A stretch of 12,566 nucleotides of DNA from Flammeovirgaceae bacterium UBA2786 (GTDB lineage: Bacteria; Bacteroidota; Bacteroidia; Cytophagales; Cyclobacteriaceae): NCBI GenBank assembly GCA_002352225.1, contig DEIA01000055.1, positions 19,275-31,840 on the forward strand, in the 5' to 3' direction. Each line of letters begins with the position of its first letter. Position 1 is the first letter of the stretch. The translations under genes were made by a program, and so were the position numbers. Under the pieces are notes generated by a model. The model ran no database searches and had not been told where the DNA came from. It saw only the letters and a program-made list of their open reading frames with translations. Of this stretch, positions 1 to 7,616 are shown piece after piece.

Positions 1-5
1 ATCCT

Positions 6-359
6 ATGTCAGAATCAACTTGCCCCAAATGCCAGTCGCCATACGGTTACCCTACCGGCAATTCTATGATGTGTCCCGAATGTGGCCACGAATGGAACCC
101 TGGTGAAGCTACCAGTATTGAGGAAGAAACCACAACATCAGATAGTATTATTAAAGATGCCAATGGCACCATTCTACAAGATGGCGATACCGTAATTATT
201 ATTAAAGACCTTCCTGTTAAAGGCGCAAGCAAACCGATTAAAGCCGGCACGAAAGTTAAAAACATAAAACTTACTACGGGCGACCACAACATAGACTGTA
301 AGGTAGATGGCTTTGGTTCAATGGGACTGAAATCGCAGTTTGTAAGAAAGAGTGTGTAA
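6..359 (+). CDS. yjdM: Zinc-ribbon protein of the YjdM/PhnA family
   Basis: A 117-residue cytoplasmic protein. The N-terminus carries a rubredoxin-like zinc ribbon with cysteines C6, C9, C23 and C26 (CPKC and CPEC pairs) and the family signature GHEW just after it. A short acidic, Thr/Ser-rich linker (about residues 33-46) leads to a C-terminal SH3-like beta domain (about 47-117) containing the family run around DGDTVIIIKDLPVKG. Length matches the family (about 110-115). The family was first named PhnA from its place beside the phosphonate operon, but a role in phosphonate breakdown is not established, and the molecular function is unclear. It starts five bases inside the window, so its promoter is not visible. 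greB follows 31 bases downstream on the same strand, so co-transcription is likely. Family assignment is firm; function is not. Confidence 0.93.
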   Translation: MSESTCPKCQSPYGYPTGNSMMCPECGHEWNPGEATSIEEETTTSDSIIKDANGTILQDGDTVIIIKDLPVKGASKPIKAGTKVKNIKLTTGDHNIDCKVDGFGSMGLKSQFVRKSV

Positions 360-390
360 GGATAATTATGGGTTTGACTAAAGTTTTAAA

Positions 391-864
391 TTGAAAACAC
401 CACTTATTACACCCGAAGGTTTAGAGAAATTAAAGGCTGAGTTGGATCACCTCTGGCGTGTTGAACGGCCAGACACTACACAAAAAGTTACCTGGGCTGC
501 CAGCCTGGGCGATCGCTCTGAAAACGCAGACTATCATTACAATAAAAAACGGTTGCGCGAAATTGACAGACGTGTTCTTTATTTGCGCAAGTGCATCGAT
601 GATCTGAAAGTAGTGCACTACTCCCCTTTTCAGGAAGGCAAAGTAATGTTTGGTGCGTGGGTAGAAATTGAAAATGCTAAGGGCCTGAAAAAGCGCTTAC
701 GTATTGTAGGCTCGGAAGAAATTATTGGATCGACCGATTACATTTCAATGGACTCGCCTATGGCCCACGCCCTTTTAAAAAAAGAAGTAGGCGATGAAGT
801 TATTGTAAAAACAATTACGGGGCAGTTTGTTTGGCGTATAACTAAAATTGAATATCAAAAATAG
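391..864 (+). CDS. greB: Transcription elongation factor GreB
   Basis: A 157-residue GreA/GreB-family factor. These proteins enter the secondary channel of RNA polymerase and stimulate cleavage of backtracked RNA. Residues 1-75 form the N-terminal coiled coil. The tip motif GDRSENADY carries the acidic pair D41 and E44 that coordinates the catalytic metal, and the following YNKKRLREIDRR stretch is the GreB form rather than the GreA form. Residues about 82-155 are the FKBP-like C-terminal domain, including the conserved SPMAHALLKKEVGDEV segment. The start is a TTG codon. An in-frame stop (TAA at 379-381) lies only nine bases upstream, and the TTG gives the expected family N-terminus (MKTPLITPEG), so the non-ATG start is well supported. 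The ATG at 368 is in another frame and stops after eight codons. It lies 31 bases after the yjdM-like gene. Confidence 0.96.
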   Translation: MKTPLITPEGLEKLKAELDHLWRVERPDTTQKVTWAASLGDRSENADYHYNKKRLREIDRRVLYLRKCIDDLKVVHYSPFQEGKVMFGAWVEIENAKGLKKRLRIVGSEEIIGSTDYISMDSPMAHALLKKEVGDEVIVKTITGQFVWRITKIEYQK

Positions 865-921
865 GTTTTGGGTTCGTGCACACGCAAACCACTTTTATTA
901 ATGATTTGCTGTTTAAAATAC

Positions 922-955
922 ATTGTAGCGAACCGGCAGGTCCGCTACAATTTTT
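922..955. terminator. Bidirectional intrinsic terminator between greB and tetR
   Basis: Nine-base perfect arms ATTGTAGCG (922-930) and CGCTACAAT (943-951) enclose one A-C mismatch, three further pairs (ACC/GGT) and a GGCA loop. On the plus strand the stem runs into five T (951-955). On the minus strand it is followed by TATTTT. It lies between the convergent ends of greB and the efflux operon, and its plus-strand T-run overlaps the tetR stop codon (954-956). It most likely ends transcription from both sides. Confidence 0.8.
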
Positions 956-1577
956 ATGCAACATCGCTTAACCTTAATGGACTAAAACAATTGAGCCCTT
1001 TGGGGGTAAGTATACCAAAAAGAAAGAGGCTGTGTAACTCCTCAATCCATTGCGAAGACCTGTCTATTCCCTGTAGGTCAACTATATCCTGTAGTTGTGA
1101 GAAATATAATTGAACAACAATGGAAGACTCTACATCGCTACGATAAAAACCCTGAGCCTTTCCCCGATTGAGGTTATCAATAAAAGCCTGATGCACCCGG
1201 TTAGTAAAAGAGCTCATAAATTGATGCACTCCTGTACTTTTTGTGGCCTTTAGGGAATACAAAAACTGGGTTGAGAATTCCTGCACAGCATCCATAGTAA
1301 ATAAGAGTAGGCCTGTCATTTCAGTAACTACATCTCTGTTTTCGGTCAGGATCGATTTGATCCTGGCTTCGGATGTCTGTGCATGATGCTTAACCACTTC
1401 CTGTATCAGGCTTTCTTTATCAAAACACTTATATAGCGTTTTCTTTGATATGCCGCATTCAGCTGCTACATCATCCATGCTTACCGATTTAATACCGGCC
1501 CGCATGTACAGATTACTCGCTCTCCGAACGATGAGGTTCGGAAGATAGGAATCAATATAAATCAGATTAGCATCCAT
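954..1577 (-). CDS. TetR/AcrR-family transcriptional repressor of the efflux operon
   Basis: A 207-residue one-component regulator. The N-terminal DNA-binding domain spans about residues 12-58. Its helix-turn-helix reads MDDVAAECGISKKTLYKCF at about 34-52, with the typical family end (F-DKESLI). Residues about 65-207 are a divergent all-helical ligand and dimerisation domain in which I recognise no particular subfamily. It begins 12 bases after the RND pump gene and is the last gene of the tolC-adaptor-pump operon, so it is presumably made from the same transcript. Inference: it represses this operon and is relieved by a pump substrate, and tail-end placement would give negative feedback. The best operator candidate in the window is the inverted repeat at 7529-7556. 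Later in-frame ATGs (M25, M34) would cut into the first helices, so the first ATG is preferred. Confidence 0.92.
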   Translation of the reverse strand: MDANLIYIDSYLPNLIVRRASNLYMRAGIKSVSMDDVAAECGISKKTLYKCFDKESLIQEVVKHHAQTSEARIKSILTENRDVVTEMTGLLLFTMDAVQEFSTQFLYSLKATKSTGVHQFMSSFTNRVHQAFIDNLNRGKAQGFYRSDVESSIVVQLYFSQLQDIVDLQGIDRSSQWIEELHSLFLFGILTPKGLNCFSPLRLSDVA

Positions 1578-1589
1578 AGTATTAATATT

Positions 1590-4500
1590 TTAAAGAATAG
1601 CCTGACTTAGTGTTTGAGTGTTTGCCTCTTCCTCATTGGAAGCATTCATTTGCTCGCGGATAGCACGCTTCTTATTCAAGTCGCCCCAGCCAAAGCGTAA
1701 CGAGATTCCGTCCATGATTTTATAAATCACCGGTACAACGATCAGCGTTAAGAACATCGATGAAATCAATCCACCAATAACCGCCCAGGCCAACCCTTGT
1801 TTGATAGCCGCTACCCCACCCGTAGCTAAAGCAATAGGAAGCATACCGATTACCATGGCAATGGTGGTCATTAATATTGGGCGAAGGCGGGCATTGTTAG
1901 CGTGTACCAACGCATCGTCTGTTTTTTCACCTTTTTCTTTCATCTGGTTAGCAAAGTCAACCAGCATGATGGCGTTCTTGGCCACTAATCCAATCAGCAT
2001 AATAATACCGAGTATACTAAAGATGTTAAGTGTATTGTTGGTAAGTGCCAGCGCCAGCAATGCACCAATCAGCGAAAGCGGAATGGAGAACAACACAACA
2101 AACGGACGCACATAGTCATCATACAGCGCCACCATGATCAGGTACATTAACACGATGGAGAGCAATAAAGCTGCACCCAACGTGCCAAACGCATTGCCTT
2201 GGTTCTCGGCATCACCCCCGAAGATGTAGTTAACACCGGCAGGCTTTTCAAGTTTCTCAAGGCTTTCTGTAAACTCGGTTGTTACCGCTCCACTAGGGCG
2301 ACCAATTACCTGAGCCTGTACGTTTACCGAGGCTAGTTTATCTCTGCGTTCAAGCACCGTTGGACCAGAAGTTTCGGTTATGCTGGCAAACTCGGCCAAC
2401 CGGATATTCTCGCCTTTGTTATTCACAAACATGATGTTGCGCACATCATCGGCATTTTTACGGTTAAAGTTATCATAGCGCAGATTGATATCATATTCAT
2501 ATTCGCCCTGGCGGAATTTCAACTTACTATCCTGATTGGTTCCGCTAAAGGCGGTTTGCATGGTACCTCCCACTACATCCATGCTTACACCTAACGAGGC
2601 CATCTTATCCCGATCGAGCGATACACGAACTTCGGGGTTACCATCTTCAGCCGATAGTTTCGGTTCAGATACGCCATCAATCTTTTGCAATTCGAGTAAT
2701 GCACGTTTAGCAAAGGCCATGGCACTGTCCTGCTCCGTTGCGGTTACCACCAGATCGATGGAAGCACGCTCGGCAGTTCCCATAATACTCACAGCCGAAG
2801 TTGTTACTTTGGCGCCAACCAGTTGTGCAGCCAATTCCTTTTTAATTTTGGCGGCATAGATGCTAGAAGGCTCAGAGCGTAACTCTTCGTCAATCATGGT
2901 TACGGTAATCTCTGATTTGTATGCTGTTGTTTGTGCAGCGCCAAATCCACTATCACTGCTTTTACCTACTGTTGTGGTTAATCCTTTTACCACATCTTGT
3001 TTGGCCAAATAGTTTTCGGCACGCATCGTCATCTGATTGGTTACTTCCAGTGCAGCATCTTTTGGCATTTCAATCACCACCATAAACTGCCCCCGATCGC
3101 CTTTCGGGATAAATTCACCTCCTATGTAACCTTTGCCCAATAACATGAAAGAGGCAACCAACAACACTACTGTACCGGCAAGTACATACCGTTTGTGGCC
3201 CAGCGACCAGCGTAAGAGGTTTGTCATCCAGGCTGTGAACTTATCCAACTGGCGCTCGAACCAAAGAATGAATTTCTGAAACAGGTTTTTACCGGTAAGG
3301 TGCTCAAGTTTACCAAAGCGAGATGATAACCAGGGAACCACCGTAAACGAAACCAATAAACTTAATGTGGTTGAAATTACTACGGTAATACAAAACTGAC
3401 GTAAAATCATTGATACCAGACTGGTGGTAAATGAAATCGGAAGAAATACAACAATGATAACCAGCGTAATGGATGTAACAGTAAGGCCAATCTCTTTCAC
3501 ACCATCAAAGGCAGCCCGCACTTTGTTCTTACCCATTTCCATATGGCGGTAAATATTCTCCAACACCACAATAGCATCATCCACCAGAATACCCACCACC
3601 AATGAAAGGGCCAGCAGCGACATGAGGTTTAATGAATACCCCATTACATACATGCCGGCAAATGTTATGATTAATGAAAGCGGAATCGAAACCATTACAA
3701 TCAATGAGTTTCTAACACTGTGTAGGAATAACAGCATTACTATAGCAACCAGAATAATCGCAATAAATAAATCGAACACCACATCGTTAGCCGATTCGAG
3801 CGTAAACTCAGACGCATCGGATGCTACAAACAGTTTCAGGTTATTCGCTTCGTATTCTTTTTCGATGCTCGCAATTTGTTTGTGCACTTCTTCACTTACT
3901 GATACTGCGTTAGCATCCGATTGTTTAACGATTTGCACGATAATAGTTTCTTTTTGATCCTGACGCGCTAGTTTATCAACGTCTTTCTGTCCATCGCGTA
4001 CATCGGCAATATCCTTTAAGCGCACTTGCGATCCATCCTCGCTGGTTTTAATCACCAGGTTGCGTAACATATCTACATCCGCATATTTACCCGACAAGCG
4101 GATAGCCATCTGATTATCGGTAGTCTGAATTTTACCCGTAGGGTAATCTACGTTGGCATTGGTGATGATCTGGCGCAACTGTAATAATGAAAGCTTTTGC
4201 GCATTTAGTTTACCGGCATCAACGTTAATCTGGAACTCGCGTTCCATACCACCGGTTAATTGAACCTGCGCTACACCGGGCAACCGCGAGATGCGGGGTG
4301 CTAACTGCTGATCAATCAGATCAAAGAACTTACGAGAATCCATATCGGCTGTAACCGATAAGGTTATTATGGGCAAATCATCTACCGAAACTTTACTAAG
4401 TGTTGGGGTTTTGGCATCACTGGGCAAATCCGATAACATTGCGTTTACCTTGCGCTGCGCATCTTCCAGGCTTCGGTTAGCATCTGCACCCACATTCATC

Positions 4501-4781
4501 TCTACCGTTACAATGGAAACACCTTCCATGGAACGAGATGTAAGCTTCTTGATGTTCTCCATCGAAGCCACCGCGTCTTCAATTTTCTTGGTAACTGTAT
4601 TTTGTACCTCATCCGGACCAGCGCCCGGGTAAACCGTGCTAATGGTTACCATAGAAGTACTGAACTTAGGCAACAACTCGTAGTTAAGCGAGCGGTAGCT
4701 CATGAAGCCAAGTATACCCAGTATGGTAAAGATCACCACAACCATGGTTGGTCTGTTGATCGATATTTCTGTAATTTTCAT
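1590..4781 (-). CDS. RND efflux pump inner membrane permease (HAE1/AcrB type)
   Basis: A 1063-residue inner membrane transporter that uses proton influx to drive export through a tripartite complex. The layout is the usual duplicated RND plan: TM1 near residues 10-32; a periplasmic porter loop; TM2-6 about 328-475; TM7 about 528-548; a second periplasmic loop; TM8-12 about 860-1015; and a hydrophilic tail. Proton-relay residues are present: the TM4 aspartate pair D401-D402 in VGILVDDAIVVLENI and TM10 K935 in GLVAKNAIMLVDFA. They match D407/D408 and K940 of E. coli AcrB, so the pump should be active. Length is within the family range. It lies 40 bases after the adaptor gene and 12 bases before tetR. 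Conserved charged residues place it with drug or hydrophobe exporters rather than CusA-type metal pumps; the actual substrate cannot be read from sequence. Confidence 0.96.
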   Translation of the reverse strand: MKITEISINRPTMVVVIFTILGILGFMSYRSLNYELLPKFSTSMVTISTVYPGAGPDEVQNTVTKKIEDAVASMENIKKLTSRSMEGVSIVTVEMNVGADANRSLEDAQRKVNAMLSDLPSDAKTPTLSKVSVDDLPIITLSVTADMDSRKFFDLIDQQLAPRISRLPGVAQVQLTGGMEREFQINVDAGKLNAQKLSLLQLRQIITNANVDYPTGKIQTTDNQMAIRLSGKYADVDMLRNLVIKTSEDGSQVRLKDIADVRDGQKDVDKLARQDQKETIIVQIVKQSDANAVSVSEEVHKQIASIEKEYEANNLKLFVASDASEFTLESANDVVFDLFIAIILVAIVMLLFLHSVRNSLIVMVSIPLSLIITFAGMYVMGYSLNLMSLLALSLVVGILVDDAIVVLENIYRHMEMGKNKVRAAFDGVKEIGLTVTSITLVIIVVFLPISFTTSLVSMILRQFCITVVISTTLSLLVSFTVVPWLSSRFGKLEHLTGKNLFQKFILWFERQLDKFTAWMTNLLRWSLGHKRYVLAGTVVLLVASFMLLGKGYIGGEFIPKGDRGQFMVVIEMPKDAALEVTNQMTMRAENYLAKQDVVKGLTTTVGKSSDSGFGAAQTTAYKSEITVTMIDEELRSEPSSIYAAKIKKELAAQLVGAKVTTSAVSIMGTAERASIDLVVTATEQDSAMAFAKRALLELQKIDGVSEPKLSAEDGNPEVRVSLDRDKMASLGVSMDVVGGTMQTAFSGTNQDSKLKFRQGEYEYDINLRYDNFNRKNADDVRNIMFVNNKGENIRLAEFASITETSGPTVLERRDKLASVNVQAQVIGRPSGAVTTEFTESLEKLEKPAGVNYIFGGDAENQGNAFGTLGAALLLSIVLMYLIMVALYDDYVRPFVVLFSIPLSLIGALLALALTNNTLNIFSILGIIMLIGLVAKNAIMLVDFANQMKEKGEKTDDALVHANNARLRPILMTTIAMVIGMLPIALATGGVAAIKQGLAWAVIGGLISSMFLTLIVVPVIYKIMDGISLRFGWGDLNKKRAIREQMNASNEEEANTQTLSQAIL

Positions 4782-4821
4782 TTTGTTGTGATTTTTTGTT
4801 AAGAGCGAATTGTGCGCCTCC

Positions 4822-5883
4822 TTATTTCATAATCGTAATGTCTTTGCCATCTATCAGGTTAATCTGGCCGGTAACAATTACCTGGTCGCCATCTTTCAAG
4901 CCCTGACGAATTTCTACCTGATCGCCATACGTACGGCCAGCTACAACTTTTTGAAGTTTTGCTTTACCATTGTCGGCAAGAAAAACAAGGTTGCTGTTAA
5001 CACCGCCCTGGAAAGCCGAGCGCGGAATCATTAGCGATGAAGTTTTATTTTCAGGTGCAAAGTGGGCAGTACCATACATACCGGCTTTCAATGCTTTTCC
5101 GGTAATATTTTTAATTTCAATTTCAACCGGGTAATTAAGCGAAGCATCGCTTTTAGCGGCAATGAAGGTGATTACACCTGCGTACGATACTTCGGGGTAA
5201 ACCGAAGCAGTTACTTCTACCTTATCGCCATTGCGAAGTTGAATTACCTGATACTCGTTTACATTTACAGTAAGTTTCAATTTGGCATCGTCAACAATTT
5301 CTACGATTTTGTTACCGGCTGCCAGGTACGTTCCCACCTCTACAAATCGTTCATTGATAATTCCGTTAACCGGAGCTTTTACTAATGCGTTGCTCAGGTT
5401 TTTATTTGCCTGAACAAATTTTGCTTGTTCGCTCTCTACTTCCAGGCGGGCATCATCAACCTGCTTTTGTGTAACGCCACCACTTTTCAACGCTTGTTCG
5501 TACCGTTGCAGGTTTTGTTTCTTCTGCTCCAGGCGTACCCTTGATTCAGCCTGATTTGCATTTAAAATTTCATTATCGATTTTAGCAATAACCTGTCCGG
5601 CTTTTACCACGCTTCCTTCCTTTACATATAATTCGCGCACACGGCCCGATAACTCAGACGTTAACTCAATCTGATTAACCGCCTCAAAGTTTCCGTTTTC
5701 TGTAAAAGTCTGGTTAACCGTAGCTTCTGTAACGGTTAGTATTTGCACAGGCACTGCACCTGCTGAACTCTCGCGTACCACAGCAATGCGTTCTTCATTC
5801 TCTTTTTTATTGGCATTTAATTTCCAGGCAATGAGTGTCATCGCTATTACAAATGAACCTCCGTATATAAGTACCTTTTTCAT
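4822..5883 (-). CDS. RND efflux periplasmic adaptor (membrane fusion protein)
   Basis: A 353-residue HlyD/AcrA-type adaptor that bridges the inner membrane pump and the outer membrane channel. Residues 4-20 form an uncleaved hydrophobic anchor or signal segment; no lipobox cysteine is visible, unlike AcrA. After it come a beta/lipoyl half-motif (SGRVRELYVKEGSVVKAGQVIAKID, about 80-104), a short alpha-helical hairpin (about 106-160, rich in Q, E and K), the second lipoyl half (APVNGIINERFVEVGTYLAAG), a beta-barrel domain and a membrane-proximal domain ending VTGQINLIDGKDITIMK. The short hairpin fits an adaptor that meets its TolC partner tip to tip. It lies 27 bases after the tolC-like gene and 40 bases before the pump gene, in the standard order for one efflux unit. 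Confidence 0.95.
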   Translation of the reverse strand: MKKVLIYGGSFVIAMTLIAWKLNANKKENEERIAVVRESSAGAVPVQILTVTEATVNQTFTENGNFEAVNQIELTSELSGRVRELYVKEGSVVKAGQVIAKIDNEILNANQAESRVRLEQKKQNLQRYEQALKSGGVTQKQVDDARLEVESEQAKFVQANKNLSNALVKAPVNGIINERFVEVGTYLAAGNKIVEIVDDAKLKLTVNVNEYQVIQLRNGDKVEVTASVYPEVSYAGVITFIAAKSDASLNYPVEIEIKNITGKALKAGMYGTAHFAPENKTSSLMIPRSAFQGGVNSNLVFLADNGKAKLQKVVAGRTYGDQVEIRQGLKDGDQVIVTGQINLIDGKDITIMK

Positions 5884-5910
5884 AGTGTTTATTTTCTTTA
5901 GTTGGTGAGT

Positions 5911-7272
5911 TTAGTCTACAAGTTTTAAAAGGGTGCCATTTGAGCGCATAAGCTCGAGTTCGGCCAGTTTATAATTCAAAATACTTTTAGTGTATAGATT
6001 TTTAGCTTCTAAAAAAGAAGTTTGAGAATCGAGTAAATCGGTTAATGAACTTAACCCCATGTTATAGTTAGCACGATTGGCTGCATACACATCTTCCGAT
6101 AGTTTCACGTTTTCTTGCTGTGTATGCAACATGGTTAGTGTGTTATTCATTTGAAGGTTGGCGTTTTGATTAGCGGCATCCAGCTCCAGCACCTTTGCTT
6201 CGCGTTGTTTTTGTAGTTGTTGAATCTTAAGGTTGCTTTGCGCCACACGCGAGGTACGCGAGAATCCATTGAAAATAGGTACTTGCAAACGTACACCCAC
6301 TCCACCCATGCCATAAGAAATAGCCGGGGTTTTAGATGTGAATATGGTGTTAAGCTCGTTGCTCACAATGTTATGGCTATAATTAAAATAGGCATTCAAC
6401 TTCGGATAGCCTTCTGCACGAATGGCGTTGCGTTGCAACGTATTTAGTTTAATCTGCGAATTGAGTAACCGTAACTCAGTGCGGTTATCTACTTCAAAGC
6501 CAGATGCCTGGTTTGTTGTTGGTAAAGCCTGTTCGTCCAGTGTAAGTGTATCCAGTACAAGCACTGTATTTAATGGCATTCCTAATGCAACTTTCAGTTG
6601 GTTGATATTACGATCTGCTTCGTTTTGCGCCTGTATTAATTTAGATTGGGTATTAATCAGATTTACTTTTATACGATCCAGATCAACCTTTCGCAGTAAA
6701 CCATTATTGTATTGACCTTCGGAAGCCAGAATTAATTGTTGTAGAATTTGTACTGTACGTTGTTGTAACTTAACTTCTTCCTGATTGGTCAGAATCTGAT
6801 AATATTGTTTTGAAACCGAATTGATTACCTCTTCTTTGGTTTGCTGCGTGTTGATAAGCGCGTACTCGCGTCCGGCTTTCGATGCTTTAAGACCGGTAAA
6901 CGCAGCCATATCTAACAATGGCTGCGTTACCTCCACCCCCATGGCCGAACTGTATTTTGTTCCGGCCGTAATTTTGGCTGGCCCTCCGCTCCCATCTCCA
7001 CCCCCTAATCCGGCAGGGAGAACCAGCACTTGTCTTCTATAGTTATCTGTAAGATTGGCATTACCATTAATTTGCGGCATGGTGCGTGCCCGTGTTTCAG
7101 CAATCTGCTTATCAACAACTTGTTCTTCCAGTTTACTTACCTGCACGGTATAGTTTCCGTCCAGTGCAATTTTCAAAAGCTCTTTTAATGTTACAGGTTG
7201 TGTTTGAGCCAGCGCTGGTGCTGTTAGCGCCATACTCAGTGCAACTATTCCTTGTTTCAAATTCCATTTCAT
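5911..7272 (-). CDS. TolC-family outer membrane efflux channel
   Basis: A 453-residue outer membrane factor, forming the exit duct of the tripartite pump as a trimer. A signal peptide covers residues 1-22, with a likely cleavage after APALA (before QTQP). The mature protein shows the internal duplication of the family. The first OEP repeat starts at VTLKELLKIALDGNYTVQVSKLEEQV and the second near NRTELRLLNSQIKLNTLQRNAIRAEGYPKLNAYFNYS. Both have long heptad-rich helices that build the periplasmic tunnel; the QVPIFNGFSRTSRVAQSNLKIQQL segment is a typical family landmark. No lipobox is visible, so it is probably not lipidated. It is the first clearly recognisable gene of the minus-strand operon; a possible small ORF lies 54 bases upstream. 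Confidence 0.95.
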   Translation of the reverse strand: MKWNLKQGIVALSMALTAPALAQTQPVTLKELLKIALDGNYTVQVSKLEEQVVDKQIAETRARTMPQINGNANLTDNYRRQVLVLPAGLGGGDGSGGPAKITAGTKYSSAMGVEVTQPLLDMAAFTGLKASKAGREYALINTQQTKEEVINSVSKQYYQILTNQEEVKLQQRTVQILQQLILASEGQYNNGLLRKVDLDRIKVNLINTQSKLIQAQNEADRNINQLKVALGMPLNTVLVLDTLTLDEQALPTTNQASGFEVDNRTELRLLNSQIKLNTLQRNAIRAEGYPKLNAYFNYSHNIVSNELNTIFTSKTPAISYGMGGVGVRLQVPIFNGFSRTSRVAQSNLKIQQLQKQREAKVLELDAANQNANLQMNNTLTMLHTQQENVKLSEDVYAANRANYNMGLSSLTDLLDSQTSFLEAKNLYTKSILNYKLAELELMRSNGTLLKLVD

Positions 7273-7326
7273 ATCTCCAGGGTTTTATTGGTTCTGCTTC
7301 GGGTTCTTTTCTATCCCCGATGTGCA

Positions 7327-7521
7327 TTAGAACTCAAAATTGTCCCCTTTTGGATAACTTTTTGGGGGTTGTTTGGCTGAAGCAGGAAAAGTGGTAGCCG
7401 AGCCGGAAAATGGCAGAACTGAACTATTAACCAGACCCATAAGCCGAAAAATCAGGTTAACAACTGTTTCAGTGTTGGAATTAGCTACTTCGCTACCCGA
7501 TAAGTTCTGCTTGAGTAGCAT
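7327..7521 (-). CDS. Possible small protein at the head of the efflux operon
   Basis: A 64-codon open frame from ATG (7519-7521) to TAA (7327-7329), ending 54 bases before the tolC-like start on the same strand. I do not recognise the product. It has a short hydrophobic helix-like centre (about residues 20-36, TVVNLIFRLMGLVNSSV), a Ser/Thr/Pro-rich stretch and a polar tail (PPKSYPKGDNFEF). It has no clear signal peptide and no cysteines. For it: the region has coding-like base composition and ordinary codon choice, and the ATG lies just below the inverted repeat at 7529-7556. Against it: a 65-codon frame is also open on the opposite strand over much of the same DNA, so openness alone proves little. 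It could be a small protein or leader peptide, a decayed gene fragment, or chance. Confidence 0.3.
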   Translation of the reverse strand: MLLKQNLSGSEVANSNTETVVNLIFRLMGLVNSSVLPFSGSATTFPASAKQPPKSYPKGDNFEF

Positions 7522-7528
7522 TTCAGGA

Positions 7529-7556
7529 AAAACAAGCAGTACATTTTGCTTGTTTT
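7529..7556. promoter_or_regulatory. 28-bp inverted repeat, candidate operator
   Basis: Perfect 10-base arms, AAAACAAGCA (7529-7538) and TGCTTGTTTT (7547-7556), flank the 8-base spacer GTACATTT. Size and symmetry fit a dimeric TetR-type operator. The right arm overlaps the -33 part of the candidate kinase promoter. A further TGCTTG copy lies at 7508-7513. It could instead act as RNA hairpin, but the T-run after it is only four bases, so a terminator is unlikely. The binding protein is inferred, not shown. Confidence 0.55.
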
Positions 7557-7587
7557 GTATGAAGGTATAAACGCTTCATTATATTTA
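7555..7587 (+). promoter_or_regulatory. Candidate Bacteroidota-type promoter of the kinase/regulator pair
   Basis: A TTG (7555-7557, within TTTTG) and TATATTTA (7580-7587), 22 bases apart, resemble the Bacteroidota -33 TTTG and -7 TAnnTTTG elements, with the last base of the -7 differing. The ATG of the kinase gene is 30 bases further on. It overlaps the right arm of the inverted repeat, so a protein bound there would block it. Confidence 0.35.
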
Positions 7588-7616
7588 GTCCCTCGTGCAC
7601 GATAACAATTAAAAAG

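Larger units (their letters stand above)
7273..7616. promoter_or_regulatory. Divergent regulatory region between efflux operon and kinase gene
   Basis: This 344-base gap separates the tolC-like gene (minus) from the sensor kinase gene (plus), so it should hold both promoters. It contains a strong inverted repeat (7529-7556), a candidate kinase promoter (7555-7587), the perfect 10-base palindrome TCGTGCACGA (7593-7602) in the kinase leader, and a tandem GGTTCT pair with a 12-base period (7290-7295 and 7302-7307) just upstream of the tolC start. The middle part (about 7327-7521) is less AT-rich than usual for a spacer and is open on the minus strand, see the small-ORF entry. I could not find a convincing Bacteroidota -33/-7 pair for the minus-strand operon. 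Confidence 0.6.

Noticed and set aside
868..1113. An 81-codon plus-strand frame after greB.
   Set aside because: It passes through the terminator hairpin and lies antisense to the tetR gene; the product is Cys- and Ser-rich with no recognisable features, as expected of an antisense shadow.
7290..7307. Tandem GGTTCT pair (7290-7295 and 7302-7307) upstream of tolC as a possible LytTR regulator site.
   Set aside because: The period is 12 bases, whereas LytTR sites usually repeat at about 21-22 bases, and the hexamers are short enough to occur by chance.
7133..7327. A 64-codon minus-strand frame overlapping the start of the tolC-like gene.
   Set aside because: It lies in another frame over the tolC signal peptide region, and the product (Cys, Asn, Thr and Arg mixed without pattern) has no family features.
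7373..7570. A 65-codon plus-strand open frame in the divergent region, starting with TTG.
   Set aside because: It runs through the inverted repeat and into the candidate kinase promoter, has a non-ATG start, and its product looks unlike a folded protein. The minus-strand frame over the same DNA is the better candidate.
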